Source of the DNA: Spirodela intermedia
Taxonomy: Eukaryota > Streptophyta > Magnoliopsida > Alismatales > Araceae
DNA: 64,000 nt
Direction: 5' to 3'
Assembly (NCBI GenBank): GCA_902729315.2
Contig: LR746266.1
Coordinates: 563,001-627,000, forward strand
Shown: positions 34,706 to 47,280 of the stretch, in pieces
How the letters are laid out: every line of letters begins with the position of its first letter
Position numbering within the stretch: position 1 is the first letter of the stretch
Translations under genes and position numbers: made by a program
Notes under the pieces: model-generated
Databases searched by the model: none
Seen by the model: the letters and a program-made list of their open reading frames with translations, nothing else
What the model was told of the DNA's origin: nothing

Positions 34706-37700
34706 CATTGACGCGTGTTGAACACTTTCATAAACACGTGAATGTGTGAATATTTTCTGTTTAGTTATATAATTTAAAATGACGTTATTCTTGATTACAT
34801 TCTGTTTTAGAATTCTGCGAATTTATTCACATTTATAAAATTTGCATTAAATACAGTTGAAGTGTAACGATGTTTCATGAGTCTATATGTAACTTTTCTA
34901 CATTTTATTATTTGAATTTTATTTATAATATATTTATAAAAAAATGTTCAGTAACTTATAAATGTATCTATTGTCGGATGCTTGGACCAGATGACCAGCA
35001 CTCCACTCTCGCTGAATGGTCTCATTTGCTCGGTTGAAATTATCAATGTGGGTTTGAAAAAATTAACATTTTTATAATTAAAGGTATTTAATAATGCAAT
35101 TTGACTGAATTAGATGTTAAATTTCTTTGGCAACGCATATGATAAATAATGCGTAATATAAAAAAAATACATTTAATGATGATGCACCGTTGTCGATTTA
35201 AACGAGATAAGAACAAGTCGATCAAACTCTAACCAAGTCACAACGTTTACCAGTTGGTCCATTGGAAGCATAGAGTGAGAGAATTCTCTCACAAGGTTTG
35301 GTCTCGTCTGATGTAGAAACAAAGGATGTTTTGTGTTTGCCAGATCAAGAGGAAAAGCCGGATGATGTGAATCGAGCCACATCAGATCCTCATGGACGAT
35401 GTGCTCTTGTACCAAGAGGAAGAAATGACCGTACAACTGTGGTTTACTGTCATCCCTTCTCTCTGTATGTGTCTTCATGATGCACTTGCCGTGGTTTTGT
35501 CTTTTGATATTCATCGTTCACATGAGAATTTCATACCAATTGGTTGGAATTGAAGGAATGACAACCCTGGGTATGTTGATATATGCAAAGGAGTTAATCT
35601 AGATTCCCTTGATGAAAGTATGCTAAAGGACTCTTGGTGGAAGAAGAGTCTAGTGAAGAGATGATAGTGCCTTTTGGTATGCTTACTGTGTCAAAGACAA
35701 ACCACAAATTGATTGAAAAGTGAGAATGTTTACCTCTAGAACAACCTAGCATCTGTCTTATAAGATCATCCATTCTATCCAAGATGTGGAGAGGGTTTAG
35801 CTCTTAGTTTTAATGATTTGGGGTGATATTTTATTTTCACTTAATATGACATATTTCATGAGTTTGAAATGTTGGATTTTGTGGCCTTGAAGACAAAACA
35901 ATATTTTTGTGATATATTCTTTCTCTTGCATCAAAGAAGCTTTAGTGAAGTCCTGTCCATATATGCTTTTGGCTAACTACTCTACCCAATTTCCACTGTG
36001 CATTGTGTGCTAGTGGTGTCATAACTAGACCTTTTCCTCTTTGTCCAAATAGACTATGTTGCTTAGAGATGGTCAATAAAATAAAATAACTATTCAGAAA
36101 GTTTCAAAAATAAATATTTATGTCTTGTGAAACAAGTTAATTGATACATTTGACCAGTGGTTGTTGGATCAAAAACCTACTTGAGTTTGAAAAATGTTGC
36201 TTATGTGATTTAGACAACAAGCAATAGGAAAGAGGAAGAGTAATTAACTCATAGCAAGAGCATTGAGAGCAAGAAATTTTGATGTGATTCTCTAGTCGAC
36301 CTCCTATGTCTATGGGAGACAATGATGAAAACTGTATTAGACATGAAAGTTTACAAGATAAGCAATCTAATAACATGATAAATATAATGTCAAGTACATA
36401 CCATAGTAAACTTAATGCTACCAACTACATTCACATATGAAACTTTGTTCATCAATTTTATCTCTTTTTTTGTCTTAATTGAATCTTGAACAACTAATTT
36501 GAAATGGTCACCACCAGAGTACTTACAATCTTGTAATCTTTTTTATACTAAATTGTTCCAACATTTTGTTCACATACTATTTTTGAGACAGTTACAACCT
36601 CCTAATGCTCCTCTTCTGTAATCATGATGACCAAAATATTCTTTTTTGTGCTCTAAGATCTTTCTTGTTGAATTCATCACTCATATGATATTTGAAATGA
36701 TTAATGTATGATATGTGTTTGGTAGAGATCAATTTGTCATAATAATTAGATAAAATAACCAAATGAAAGTTGATAATATGATACTTTTAGTAAATGAGAT
36801 AAATATGTGTTATTTTCTCATGATAAACTTGAGCTTTTTTGATCTGTCTATGCTGCATTGCGGCTGCTGCTAGACTCAATATCTCTTCAGTTGGACAATG
36901 TAATTTTAGCTCATGTTAAAATCATAGTTTCTAAAAAATTAAAATAGACATACATTCTTTCTCTTATAACTTGGGCTAAAGTCTTGCTATAGTGTTTCTA
37001 TCTATACCTTCCTATAACATATTACTCACTAAGTTTAGATGAATTATAATAAGAGCACATTCTAAGTATTATTCGTTATCTTCATCTTTTTACGTATATG
37101 GCTGAGTTTCATTGTCCTAAATTATCTTACTTACTCTTTGTGGTGCTGGTGATGATTACATATTATGTCGTCAAATGGTAAAATCCTTCATCTTTCCATC
37201 AAATACTTAATGTCAAACAGATTACTAATGTTGACTTAATGGCATCAATAATGAATACGAACCAAATCTAAAGAAAACTATAATATCAACTTTTTGGAAC
37301 AACAGTTTACTTTGATCTGTGCAATTTTGGTCATGTGACTTGCATGACAAGAAGAAAGATGAAGAAAAATCAACTCATAGAAAAAGCACTTACACAAAAT
37401 TTTTAATGTGGTTCAGAGGTTAGCTTCTTATGTCTATGAGTGACAAGGACGAAAGTTCTACTAGATGTAAAAAGGATAAGAGAACTCTGACTAATATTTC
37501 AATAAATAAATCCTTAATCTTGGCCTTCAAAACTCTCACTAACTTAACCTGGGATATTCTCCTTAGAACTTATCTAAGTACTCCCAGATGAGATGTACAA
37601 ATAGAGAAGAAGAGGCCCCTATTTTTAGACAGTCGGAAGACCTTGTAGCTGCTAATGGGCCACTTGAAACGCGTCCTAGAATCTCATAGTTGCGGGCCAT

Positions 37701-39460
37701 TTCATGAGAAACAATCAACCAAGTCATTGAGTCATTTCCTCTTCCGCTTGTTGGTTCTGGTTTGTGTATTATCATGCCATTTATGTATGTGAAAATTGGT
37801 CCACAATTGGAGATTTTCCTCCTCTCATGGATGGCTGTCTCCGCTATATTAAATGTGACTTTCATGAATTTAACAAAGAACATGTGAAATTTTGAAGATA
37901 AATATTTTCCCTGCATTTTTAGTAGTCATGGACTTGAATTTTTACGTCAAAGTTTAAATATGTCCCCGAAAAACATAGATTTATGTTTTGGAAATACTTT
38001 TCTACAGTAGCTGCCGTATTTGATTCAGTGGTGATTTATTTTTTGATTCAGTGGTGAGGTACTGATAATATATAATTTGAATCAATCCAATGGGATGCCC
38101 ACATTTATCGAATGGCATCATAAATCACCCTTTCAGTTTGGTGGACTGTAAATTTCTTTCTTGATGGCCAGTGGAGCCATTTTCCAGATCATGGTTATAA
38201 TTTAATGGATTTTATGATTTATAATTAGAAATTTTGAAGTTCTACGGCAGCTCTGGTGCACATTTAAGGGGAAAAATCACCTTGAGGCTCTAAAAAGAGG
38301 TCGTCTGTAGACCAAATGCAACAAGAAAGAGGAGATTCTTCATAGCTCCTTTCAACTGCTTAGAGAGGCATGTGCCTCACGACATGCCTTTACAAATTTA
38401 GGTATTTTTTCAGTTTTGATAGAGATAATGCTAGTTTTCATTGTTTTCTCCTCGACATGCCTTGATAGAGGTCGTTTTTTATTTATTTATTGAGATCTTG
38501 CTTAATTTTTTGCTATTTTTACTAGAACAGATACGCAATTTCTTCAATAGACAATGAAGTTCTCATCAACGTAGTTTGTTGATGAAAACATCCAAAAACC
38601 TTCATAACATAACACTTTCACGAATTTTATAGCCTTGAATATGTTACCCGTCATTTCCAATGCTCACTTGAACCTTCAGCTTCCAATCGGCCATGATCAA
38701 TTATACTTTGCCATGTGGAATCCAGCCTCTTTTGGGGAGAAATGAGGCGTCATTTCCATTAATCTGACAAGATCTGCACAACCTAACGCCATCAATCATT
38801 CTTGTTCGTTGATAAAAACGTAGGTTGATCGATCGCAAAGGGTGCAGCTAGATTTGCTCGATATATATCGTGAAGGGTACTAGAGTGTTCCTGTATCTGA
38901 GGTCCCATGTAATTCATCTCACGCAATCGTCGTCCTCCACAAGCTCATTTGATAATGTATGGTGGCCAAGAACCGATATTCCAGAGAGTCTGTGGTCAGG
39001 TGAGCAGCGCTCAATCATTCTTAGATAAGACCCCGTACACCTTCGAGCATCATCCCTATCTTTTCCCCTTTACATGGGACACCTTTCTCTCACTCTGGTT
39101 TGTCCACGTCCAGATGTGCACCTTTTTCTCTTGGAATTAATGACTCTCACTCTGGGTGGTCAGATCTGAGGTTTCCGTGTGGTGTCTCCTTCAGCACTTC
39201 ACCGATTTTATCTAATTTGTCTGAAGAAAATAATCTCCCTACCAATATTTTAACAAATTATTTATTTTCTTTGGGATCAGTTTGCTGGTATTGGATAATA
39301 TCATGCTTAGCCTTAGCTCCTCGTGCATTCAAATTCGTAATATCTATATACATATATATATATTTATTCATGTTGGTTCAGAGATGTAGCAAGATGTTAT
39401 ATGAACCAGAGATCCACACTTGAACGGCGACGTAGATCAGCGGCCGTCTGGGATGAACTG
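34706..39460. other. AT-rich gene desert with decayed TE remnants
   Basis: No gene is recognised in about 4.7 kb. Two related stretches, about 36230-36350 and 37375-37490 in direct orientation, share CAACTCATAG, a TGTGATTC/TGTGGTTC core and a CTATGTCTATG-like motif. They resemble the ends of an old LTR element whose interior would be 1 kb. Positions 38020-38055 contain a short direct repeat of TTTGATTCAGTGGTGA. The frames at 35173-35514 and 37563-37916 show no known domain. Confidence 0.4.
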
Positions 39461-39465
39461 GGGGG

Positions 39466-39772
39466 ATGAATGCTCCTCCCCCTGGGGAAGCAGGATCTCG
39501 AACTGACGGCCGGCATTCTACTGGGCCTGGGGAATTGACCGGACCATGGTCTCCCCTGCTGACGTGTTCATTGACCCGGTTCTTCTCCTCCTCCTCATCT
39601 TATCCACATCCCACTATTTCGCGATCTCCCGAGCCCGGTCTGCGAAACTTGTGATGGAGCGCTTCGGGCGGAGCTCCCCGAGGAGATAGCAAGGTCGTCT
39701 CCCTGGTCGGCCAAAAATATCTCCTCCCACCACTGGTGCACTTTTTACTGCCGTCCACTCGTTGCCGGAGGA
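39466..39772 (+). repeat. Scrambled copy of arm sequence, with a 47-codon membrane ORF at the junction
   Basis: Positions 39466-39497 match 5683-5714 in direct orientation. Positions 39512-39544 match the reverse complement of about 5810-5842. Positions 39667-39772 match about 5708-5813 directly. The unique insert between them opens an ORF at 39546 (GGACCATGG context) of 47 codons, stop at 39687-39689. It has one strongly hydrophobic helix (PVLLLLLILSTSHYFAI) and a basic tail, whose last codons come from the arm sequence. No family is recognised. Confidence 0.6.
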
Positions 39773-40442
39773 TAACGCAGGGAGAGAGGGGGGGGGGAGG
39801 GGGGGGCGCGCGTTGGCGGTGGCTCGCGCCGGGCTCGTCCCCGTGACTGACCAGTCTGAGCCGCGCGAACACGTGGGCCGGCTCAGCGGGCGCTCCTTGT
39901 CGCTTTCCGGTCCGGAGAGGGACGTGACCGGAGCTCGCCGCGGGGGTTCCCTCAAACCAATCCAGAACTTCCGCATGGGAGGATGGGGGACCGCCCTCTG
40001 AGCTTCTCCTCCCCGCCGCTATCATCAGCTGCGCGCTAATGGGGGGGGGAAGATGACGTCCAAAAGCAGCCGACGCCGATGGCCTGGCGGGCCGTTGGGC
40101 CGTCGGCCTATGCGTGCCGGCTTCTCCTCCTCCGCGGTGGATCTTCCTCATCTTCTCTCCACCAATGGGATTGACCTACCACGCCATCTCTGGCCCCGCC
40201 ATCGCCACCTCGTATTGCTTCCCTTTTCCCACCTCCCCCGCCGGGATTCGCAGGTCGCTAATATTATTGTTCTCTATTAAGCTCCCCGTTGCACCTCCGT
40301 CATCAAGGAGAGCGGGGGACTTCCATTCATTTAGACATTCCAGCACCCTTCCTCGGTCGCGACGTTTGTCTCCTGTGGTTCCTTCTTCTTGTTCTTGTTC
40401 TTCTCCTGGCCGGGCGGGCATAGGGTTGGAGATCAGCGCGTC

Positions 40443-40979
40443 ATGGGAGATGCCGCCTCGGCTTCTTATATTCGCATGGTAATTTTTTTTTGGTGGGGAG
40501 GGGGGGGGAGGGGAGGGGGGGAGAGAAGAACGCACAGAGCCTCACCATTACCATTATCTCTGTTACACCCTCCCTCCCTCCCTCCCTCCCTCCCTGACGG
40601 TCAGTCCTTTTGGTCGGTGGCTGGTTTTAGGTGCAACACCTGATCGAGAAGTGCCTCATCTTCCACATGAGCCAGGAGGAGTGCGTGGAGGCCCTCTTCA
40701 AGCACGCCAACATCAAGCCCGTCATCACATCGACTGGTCTGCCCCCCTCCCACCACGCCTCTCTCCCCTTCTCTCTTGTCTCTCTCTCTAACTCCCACGG
40801 CTGCTGCTGCTGCTGCTGCCTTCGTACCTGGTTCAGTTTGGAAGGAGCTGGAAAAGGAGAACAGGGAGTTCTTCGAGGCCTACGATCGTGAAATGCAGCA
40901 CCGGGCCTTCCAGGAGGACGCGATGCAGGCGATCCACAAGCTGCTCTCGGAGTTCGCTTCCAGAGACCCCGACGAGTAG
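40443..40979 (+). CDS. Small plant-specific protein of the TIGR01589 / A_thal_3526 family
   Basis: Three exons, 40443-40478, 40631-40736 and 40837-40979, join in phase to 94 codons. The visible family core runs YIRMVQHLIEKCLIFHMSQ, EECVEALFKHANIKPVITST and VWKELEKENREFFEAY, then a Gln/His-rich helix and acidic end. The family is plant-only and has no settled biochemical role that I know of. The short helical protein has no transit peptide or membrane segment. Intron 1 starts in a G-rich run with a (CCCT)n tract, and intron 2 contains a CTG repeat at 40799-40819. The promoter side abuts the scrambled repeat at 39466-39772. Confidence 0.85.
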
Positions 40980-41746
40980 ACCCACCGCCACCTGCCGGTG
41001 ACTCGTCGCCGCCGGTGCAGTCGGACTGATGGGCGGCGGGATAACCGGCAGCCGTCAGCTATCGCCGCCTTCCGACGGCGGCTAGATGGGCGGCGGCCAG
41101 TGTATATAGCAAGCAAGCAACCCCCCCCCCAACGCAGCCTTGATTGATTACTTTTCCGGCTTCATCGTTTCTCGTCCGATCGCAACCATCCGGCGGCCAT
41201 TAATCGATCAGGTGGTCTTCATCGGTCGAATGATTGGGCTTCGCTTTTTAGGGAATGTGTGACTCTTTCCTCAGATTCCCGGCCCCTCCTGCGGGTCATG
41301 CTCGTCGCCGCCAGCACAGGAAATATCTCCTCCTCCTCGTCGGAGACGAGCATGTGAAGACTCGACTGACTTTATCGCCTCTGACGGGCAGAGTACGGAA
41401 TGTACGGCCCTTCAGCATATGAAGGGAGAGAGAGAGAGAGAGATCCTCGATTAAGGTAGGTTCGTAATGGGTGGTTGAGGGAGGGGCTATGGAGAGATTG
41501 GGTGCCATTAGAGTCGGAGAGAAGATTCTGCCGTCCAACGCCGGGGCTCTCGTGGGTTTAATTATACTGCAGAAGGGTTGGAGATTACCACTATGGGATT
41601 CTTCGAGGAGTAGGAAGAGGGAGGGAGAGGGGGGAATGTACCTCTCTCGTAGGTCTGAACTCGCCCAGAGGGAATGAGATCCACGGCGCCGCAAGACGAG
41701 ACATCTTGCTATCCCAGAGAGAGTGTGAGAGAGTGAGTGAGTGAGT

Positions 41747-41806
<60 letters not shown>

Positions 41807-42135
41807 TGAAGAGAAAAAAGAAAAAAAAACTTACTTTAAGAAAGAGAATCTCACGTGGAAGAGGTAAACACACTGCACTGACTTGCCGCCGCCCGAGCCT
41901 TCTTCGTACAGTGATAACACAAGTTGTGCGAAGAGATCCAAGTCGTGAAAATTCATTATTATGTGGGTCAATGGGCCGGTTTAAATCAGTTCCATTCGGC
42001 CCATATTAGGCGCATTTCCCTGTCCTGACCGGCCCCTCTCTCTCTCTGTATCTCTCTCCAAGTTTTATGGAAGTGTTGCTTTGTCCCCAGTGCATGAACT
42101 CTACGTAAGTTTATTTGGTTCGCAAGAATATTCAT
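40980..42135. other. Intergenic DNA with a long GA microsatellite
   Basis: Positions 40980-41240 are the likely 3' UTR of the small gene, with a GGCGGC hairpin-rich stretch. Positions 41717-41804 are a nearly pure (GA)n run broken by GAGT units. No gene is recognised. Positions 41966-42003 carry GGCC/GGGCC motifs resembling site II promoter elements. Confidence 0.6.
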
Positions 42136-42136
42136 A

Positions 42137-42187
42137 TTGGGCCCAAGTTAACTATGGGCTTATAATGGGCCGAGTGATAATGGGCCA
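42137..42187 (+). promoter_or_regulatory. Cluster of TGGGCC (site II-like) elements upstream of SG1
   Basis: Three TGGGCC motifs at 42138, 42166 and 42181, and a GCGGGCC at about 42202, lie 85-150 bp before the SG1 start codon. TGGGCC/Y motifs are known TCP-factor sites in promoters of broadly expressed plant genes, especially those for organelle and ribosome biogenesis. That fits a chloroplast-biogenesis gene. Binding is inferred. Confidence 0.5.
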
Positions 42188-42286
42188 TCTCGAGGTTGGA
42201 TTTAGCGGGCCATTTTTGTGTTTATCCGGGTCAGCGGGAAGGGTTTTAGGGCATCCGGTGGGGAGGCGGCGGAGGGGGGAGAGAAG

Positions 42287-43369
42287 ATGGGGATGGAAGC
42301 TCTCTGCGATCTCCGTCGTGCTCTCCTTCCCAGGGTCCCCCGGGTATCCCTTTTCCGACCTGTGAAACCCTTCTCGGTCATTGTCTTCTCCCGGGAGCCC
42401 TTCCCCTCATCCGGGTTTCCTACCTTCCGGCGGCCGTATCTGTCCGTCAGGGCCTTCGGGGGCCCGCTGAGCAGCGTTCCTCCATCGTCGAAAGGGGAAA
42501 CCTCGGATGGCGCCGTCTTCTCCCTGCTGAAGCCTCTGTGTGTCGTCCTCGCCATCGGGGCAGCTCTCTTCTCCGGCCTGCACAAGCCCTCGGCTGCTCT
42601 AGCTGTTCCTCCCGTCGCGGAGTCGGATACCCTCCCTTCACCCTCCCCGGCCACTGAGGAGTCCGAGGACCTCAGCGAGGAGGAGAAGGAGCGGAGCCTC
42701 GAGGACTACCTGGAAACTTACCCCGAGGATACGAAATCTCTTCGCGCTCTGATGAAGCTCAAAATCAAGGCGCAGAAACTCCCCGAGGCCATCGCCATAG
42801 TCGACAGGCTTATCCTCCTCGAGCCCGGTGAGAAGGACCTGTTTCTCCTCAAGGGCCACCTGCAGAGCTACGGCGGGGACACGGAGACTGCGAAGCAGAT
42901 GTTTGAGGAGGTCCTCCGCAAGGACCCCCTCTTTGTGGAGGCCTACCACGGGCTCGTGATGGCAGCAGCTTCAGGTTCGGAGTCTGAGGGGTTTGCCCTC
43001 ACAGGCATTCTCGAGAGGATTCAGGGTGCGATGGAGCTGTGCAAGAAGGAGAAGAAGAAAGAGGAACTGCGAGACTTCAAGCTGCTGGTTGCCCAGGTCA
43101 GGGTCATGGAGGGGATGTACGAAGAGGCCCTCGAGGTCTACCAGGAGCTGGTGAAGGAGGAGCCAAGGGATTTCCGGCCATACCTCTGCCAGGGGATCAT
43201 ATACACGCTGCTGCGGAAGAAGGACGAAGCGGGGAAGCAGTTCCAGAAGTATCGGCGCCTCGTCCCCAAGGGTCACCCGTATGCCCAATACTTCGACGAG
43301 AACATGAAAGCCATGAACATCTTCCCACAGATGGACGGGAAGGCCAAAACTGCTTCCCTCCAGAGGTAA
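42287..43369 (+). CDS. SG1: SLOW GREEN 1-like chloroplast TPR protein
   Basis: SG1 is a chloroplast tetratricopeptide-repeat protein needed for early chloroplast development and greening. I chose ATG 42287 (MGMEALCDLRRALLPR), because the upstream in-frame ATG at 42218 adds 23 residues unlike a transit peptide. That gives 360 codons without introns. Residues about 1-60 are Arg/Ser/Pro-rich, like a transit peptide. A hydrophobic segment at about 82-106 ends AALA. An acidic stretch follows (EESEDLSEEEKERSLEDYL), then TPR-like helices at about 150-335, including PEAIAIVDRLILLEPGEKDL and YEEALEVYQELVKEEP. The typical C-terminal ending around YFDENMKAMNIFPQ is present. Confidence 0.88.
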   Translation: MGMEALCDLRRALLPRVPRVSLFRPVKPFSVIVFSREPFPSSGFPTFRRPYLSVRAFGGPLSSVPPSSKGETSDGAVFSLLKPLCVVLAIGAALFSGLHKPSAALAVPPVAESDTLPSPSPATEESEDLSEEEKERSLEDYLETYPEDTKSLRALMKLKIKAQKLPEAIAIVDRLILLEPGEKDLFLLKGHLQSYGGDTETAKQMFEEVLRKDPLFVEAYHGLVMAAASGSESEGFALTGILERIQGAMELCKKEKKKEELRDFKLLVAQVRVMEGMYEEALEVYQELVKEEPRDFRPYLCQGIIYTLLRKKDEAGKQFQKYRRLVPKGHPYAQYFDENMKAMNIFPQMDGKAKTASLQR

Positions 43370-44729
43370 CCAAGCGTGTTCTGAATTGCCCAAGATTGCC
43401 CGGTCATATCTGCCTCCTGCCGTAGGTCCAACATTTCTTGTTATTCTTCCATTGCAATAAGGCAAACCCAGAGTGCCCTCTTCCTCTTCTCTCCATATCC
43501 CTGAGTATGCTTGCCTTCTGCTGTGATCTTGCTATGTCTACTGAGTGGGGTGTAGGAGCCCATGGGAGCATCAACTATTTCCTCTTCAATCATCATATAT
43601 TTGACCTTCAACTTTGGTACTTTATCTTACCATGAATTAAACCCTTGTTAGAACTCTCCAGTGGTGTAGGCCCGAGCTCCATGAACTGTGATGAACACAA
43701 CCGATTTCTATATATGGGCAATCTTGCTGCATACTCAGCTCATCTTCTGCCCACAGGGAGCGAGATGCCGAGATTATTTATTTATTTATTTATTTTTAAA
43801 AAACCCAAACATGGTTCTTCCCATTGATCTTAGTCAGGAAATTATCTCATTGATTCAGTCCATTGCTCCACCATACACTGTAGCTTCTTCCCAGATAATC
43901 CTCTGTATGTTGTCCCTGAGCTCTGATTTGGGCGAGCTATTGTTTCTCTCGCTCTAGATTATCCGAAACATTGCTGATATTATTTACCCAACTTGCTTAA
44001 AATGGCGGTGAAAGATGGCGGAGTCGCTCGGAGTTCATTTTTTCAGCAAAAATGATTTTTTTATGAAGGTCGGTATTATTTTGAATGACTAGTCTATAAA
44101 AAATCTCAGTATTCTTTTGGTCGTATGGAAAATGGGCCAATATGGGCCGATTTTCCTTTTTCAGTCCTGAACTAAATAGCCTGCTAGAGTCAGCCCACTA
44201 TCTCTAATTGACGGATTCCTTGGATCCTTATCCTCCCTTCTTTCCGACCTCCACAGAGCAACGTCTTTAAATCGTAGCCATCTATCGGCCTGGGGCAACC
44301 AATCTGACAGCGTGGCCGGTGGGCCCGGACCCAATTACTCGGTAACTGATGCGAGCAGCAATAGAATTAATACACTTATAGAGAAATATTCGCATTAAAG
44401 AACTTTGCAGGAATATTAAATAGCATGACGAAAGTGCTCCAGTCAGATTACTGTGCGAGGGGCGATCGCCGACAGCTTCGAGAGTCGTGTCAGGACACAC
44501 GTGGGCCCACTCCCTGACGCCTCCGACGTGGCCTGTGGGGCTCGTGGCGATTTACCCCTCCTCCCCCGGTGAGGGGTAGATTTGCTTACTATCCTTCCCC
44601 GGGTCTCGCCAGGAGAGCATTTCTTACACTCCAAAAGGCAACGTCCTCTTCCTCTTCCTCTCTCTCTTTCGCCCTTCGCCCTTTGCTCGCCGCCGCCGCC
44701 GCCGCCGCCGCCACCTACTGCGGCGGACC
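43370..44729. other. SG1 3' flank and NaKR-like promoter/leader
   Basis: No gene is recognised. Positions 43780-43803 hold TTTA/A-rich low complexity. Positions 44130-44200 contain ATGGGCCAATATGGGCC motifs that could belong to a promoter. Positions 44635-44725 are a CT-rich then (CCG)n leader directly before the NaKR-like ATG. Confidence 0.5.
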
Positions 44730-45727
44730 ATGACGTCGTGGCTGGTCAGAGGAATGAAGGGGATGAGCCTTTCATGTACCGTTCCGGGATCAGAGGAAGA
44801 GTGGGCCGGCGTTGACAGCCGGGAACCGGTCGACGGCCGGGGGAGACCTCTTAATTCTCAGCCGCCGTCGCCATCGAAGCAGAAGACCCGCTTCCAGAAG
44901 AGCCGGAGGAGCTATCAGCGCCAGAGCGACTCTGTCAATCCCCTGGCTTCGACCCGTTACCTTCTCGACGGTGACGAGTCTTTTCTCGAATCGTTCCTTG
45001 ACCTCGACGCGCTTCCAGTGTGGAGCCGCATCGACTCGGCTCGATTCCACTCGGTTACGGGGGACGACTCACCCTCACTGAAGCCTTCTTACTCTTCTGC
45101 TTCTTCTTCGTTTTCCTCTTCCGTGGCTACTGCTCCGCCGGTCGAGTCTCCGACGGCTGAAGAAGACGATTCCGCCGCCGGAAGAGTTTGCCCTCTCGGC
45201 AAGTCTCCGGAGCAGCGGCGGTCATTCTTGAACGAGTCTTCCCCACCGCCGGAGACGACGACGACGACTCTTCCCCCTACAAAGGAAACCAATTCTTCCA
45301 CTGCATCCCGAGAAGAACAGGTTCACGCATCTCTCTCGAATAACGGAAATACCTTTTTAACCAGCCGGAATTTCCTGGTTCACATTCAAGGTATTACGGC
45401 GACCATCACGATTATTTCCTGGTTCGCTTCCTCCTGCGCCGCAGGTTGTCGTCTTGAAGGTTTCTCTCCACTGCAAGGGCTGCGCGGGGAAGGTGAGGCG
45501 GCACATCGCCCGCATGGAAGGTGAGATAGATACATCGAGAGAGAGAGAGAGAGAGAGAGTATGGTTAATTATTTTATTACAATATTTATGCTTGATGAGC
45601 AGGGGTGAGGTCGTATAACATAGAATTCGACGCGAAGAGAGTGACGGTGGTTGGGGACGTGACCCCTCTGGGCGTCCTCTCAAGCGTCTCCAAGATAAAG
45701 AAGGCCGAGTTCTGGGCCCCCGCATGA
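44730..45727 (+). CDS. HMA-domain protein of the NaKR (SODIUM POTASSIUM ROOT DEFECTIVE) type
   Basis: Members of this plant family carry a long low-complexity N-terminus and a C-terminal heavy-metal-associated domain. The founder, NaKR1, acts in phloem Na+/K+ and sugar transport. Exons 44730-45320, 45445-45520 and 45603-45727 join in phase to 263 codons. The metal-binding motif is HCKGCAGKV (CxxC), within VVVLKVSLHCKGCAGKVRRH. It is followed by GVRSYNIEFDAKRVTVVGDV and VLSSVSKIKKAEFWAP at the end. The N-terminal ~195 residues are rich in Ser, Pro, Arg and Thr. The last part of this gene was copied to 57655-57760, next to the second EXO70. Assignment within the NaKR1/2/3 group is uncertain. 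Confidence 0.85.
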
Positions 45728-47280
45728 TGGTCCCGCGTCCTCCTCACGGGTGTGTTTTAATAAGAAAGGATTTTATTTATTTATTATTATCTTTTTAAAA
45801 TATTTTTGCAGGCGTTATTATCGATGCGTGTGGCTGTTAAGTGGCAAGTTTTCATTATATAAAATTTCTAACGTAGCGGTTCAGGACCCTGTATCCGCTG
45901 GTCTCGACGGTCGGTGCCGTGGACCCGGTTCATCGGTCAGAGCCCGATTCAGTCCTAGATCTCTTCACTCCAGGCGCAAAAAGCTCTCTTATTGGGCTTT
46001 TCACCACGTAATCAGATCTTCACGGGCTGAAGGCAGGGACGACTTCCTCGCCGTCGGATGGAATACGCATTCATGTCACGCGCAGAGAGAGAGAGAGAGA
46101 AAGAGGGAGAGAGAGAGAGAGGACATACGTGTCTCGATGCCAGGCATCCTGGGCTTCATCCCAGGGGGTTCCATGACACCTTAAAAGTCAACGAGATCGG
46201 AAAGAGAGAGTTGGGAAGATTTGGTTTGCCGCTCTGGGTTTGGCTCGACCACCCACTATTGCTCACATTTATTTGGATAATCTTTTAGTACCGTGATTTT
46301 AAATGGGCTCGTTGACCAGAATTCCGCTCAGCCCATTTTCTCAGGTGATCGAGAGAGAGGATCTTGATTCCAGACAGCCAGCCAGGGCTTCATCCCAGGG
46401 TGTCCATGATAGCTTTAAAGTCAACGAGTTCTGAGGGAGAGAGTTGGTAATATGATTTTAATTGGGCCTATTGACCATAATCCTACTCGGCCCATTTTCG
46501 CATGTGGTCTCACTACGAAGGCGGCGGTTCCCCCAGAGGTCGCTCGATCGTCTCTGGCCGTCTCCGGACGCGCCGTCGCCAGCGGCAACGTGTCGTCCAA
46601 GAAAGCGGCACTGGAACGAAAGGAAGATTTGTCTTTACATGAACGCTACGTGGCAGTCGCGGAAAAGTGGTTTTTCACTACCCGTTGACCCGCTGTCACC
46701 GCCGCCGGAAAGAGAGACCTCCCTCTTGCCGATACCCGCCGCCTTTCTCCCTCTAAAATTTGAAGGAATGAAATTATTCAAATAAATTAAATTTAGGGTA
46801 AAATAAAGTGCAACTGGAGGCGTCAATTGGTATATATTTAGGGATCCGGGCCCCACCTTTGACCTCCGGCGAGCCCAAACCGGCCTAAAATGATAATAGG
46901 GAATGAATGCCACATCAGCTTGCTTACACGTGTTGACGTGTTCACTAAGTCGTTACGTTAGGGCTTTTTTTGCTCGACGTAGGCTTGAAGAGGACGGCGT
47001 CGAATATTAGGTGCGGATTAAGTCATGATGCGGCATTAAATGGGGCAACCGATAGGTCGGTTGACCGGGTCGGTCCGAGAACAAGTCGGGTATCAACGCG
47101 GGGCCAAAGTGGGCCCCGCAGACCTCATTCCTACACAAACGCCCGCATTTGGAAGAGGACGAACAGAACACCACGTCCGCAAAGACTCCCCCCACCAGCG
47201 AGCTACCTCACCCACCTGGAGCTCCAACTTGGGATCTTCTTCTTCTTCTCCTCCTTCTTCATCTTCTTGTGGTACTTTTC
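45728..47280. repeat. Upstream part of the EXO70 duplication, first copy
   Basis: Segments at 45890-46190, 46500-46690 and 46830-47280 are also found at 57780-58731. Within this copy a 100-bp stretch (about 46120-46220) is repeated at about 46358-46450. Both contain CCAG(G/A)CA, GGGCTTCATCCCAGGG, TCCATGA and TTAAAGTCAACGAG; the second duplicated unit has only one counterpart at 58025-58075. A GA microsatellite lies at 46083-46121. TTGAC/TTGACC motifs (W-box-like) are frequent at 46850-47070, near the EXO70 start. Confidence 0.75.

Noticed and set aside
39600-40151. 183-codon minus-strand ORF
   Set aside because: It spans the scrambled repeat and a GC-rich promoter region, with low-complexity Pro/Arg/Gly and no recognisable domain.
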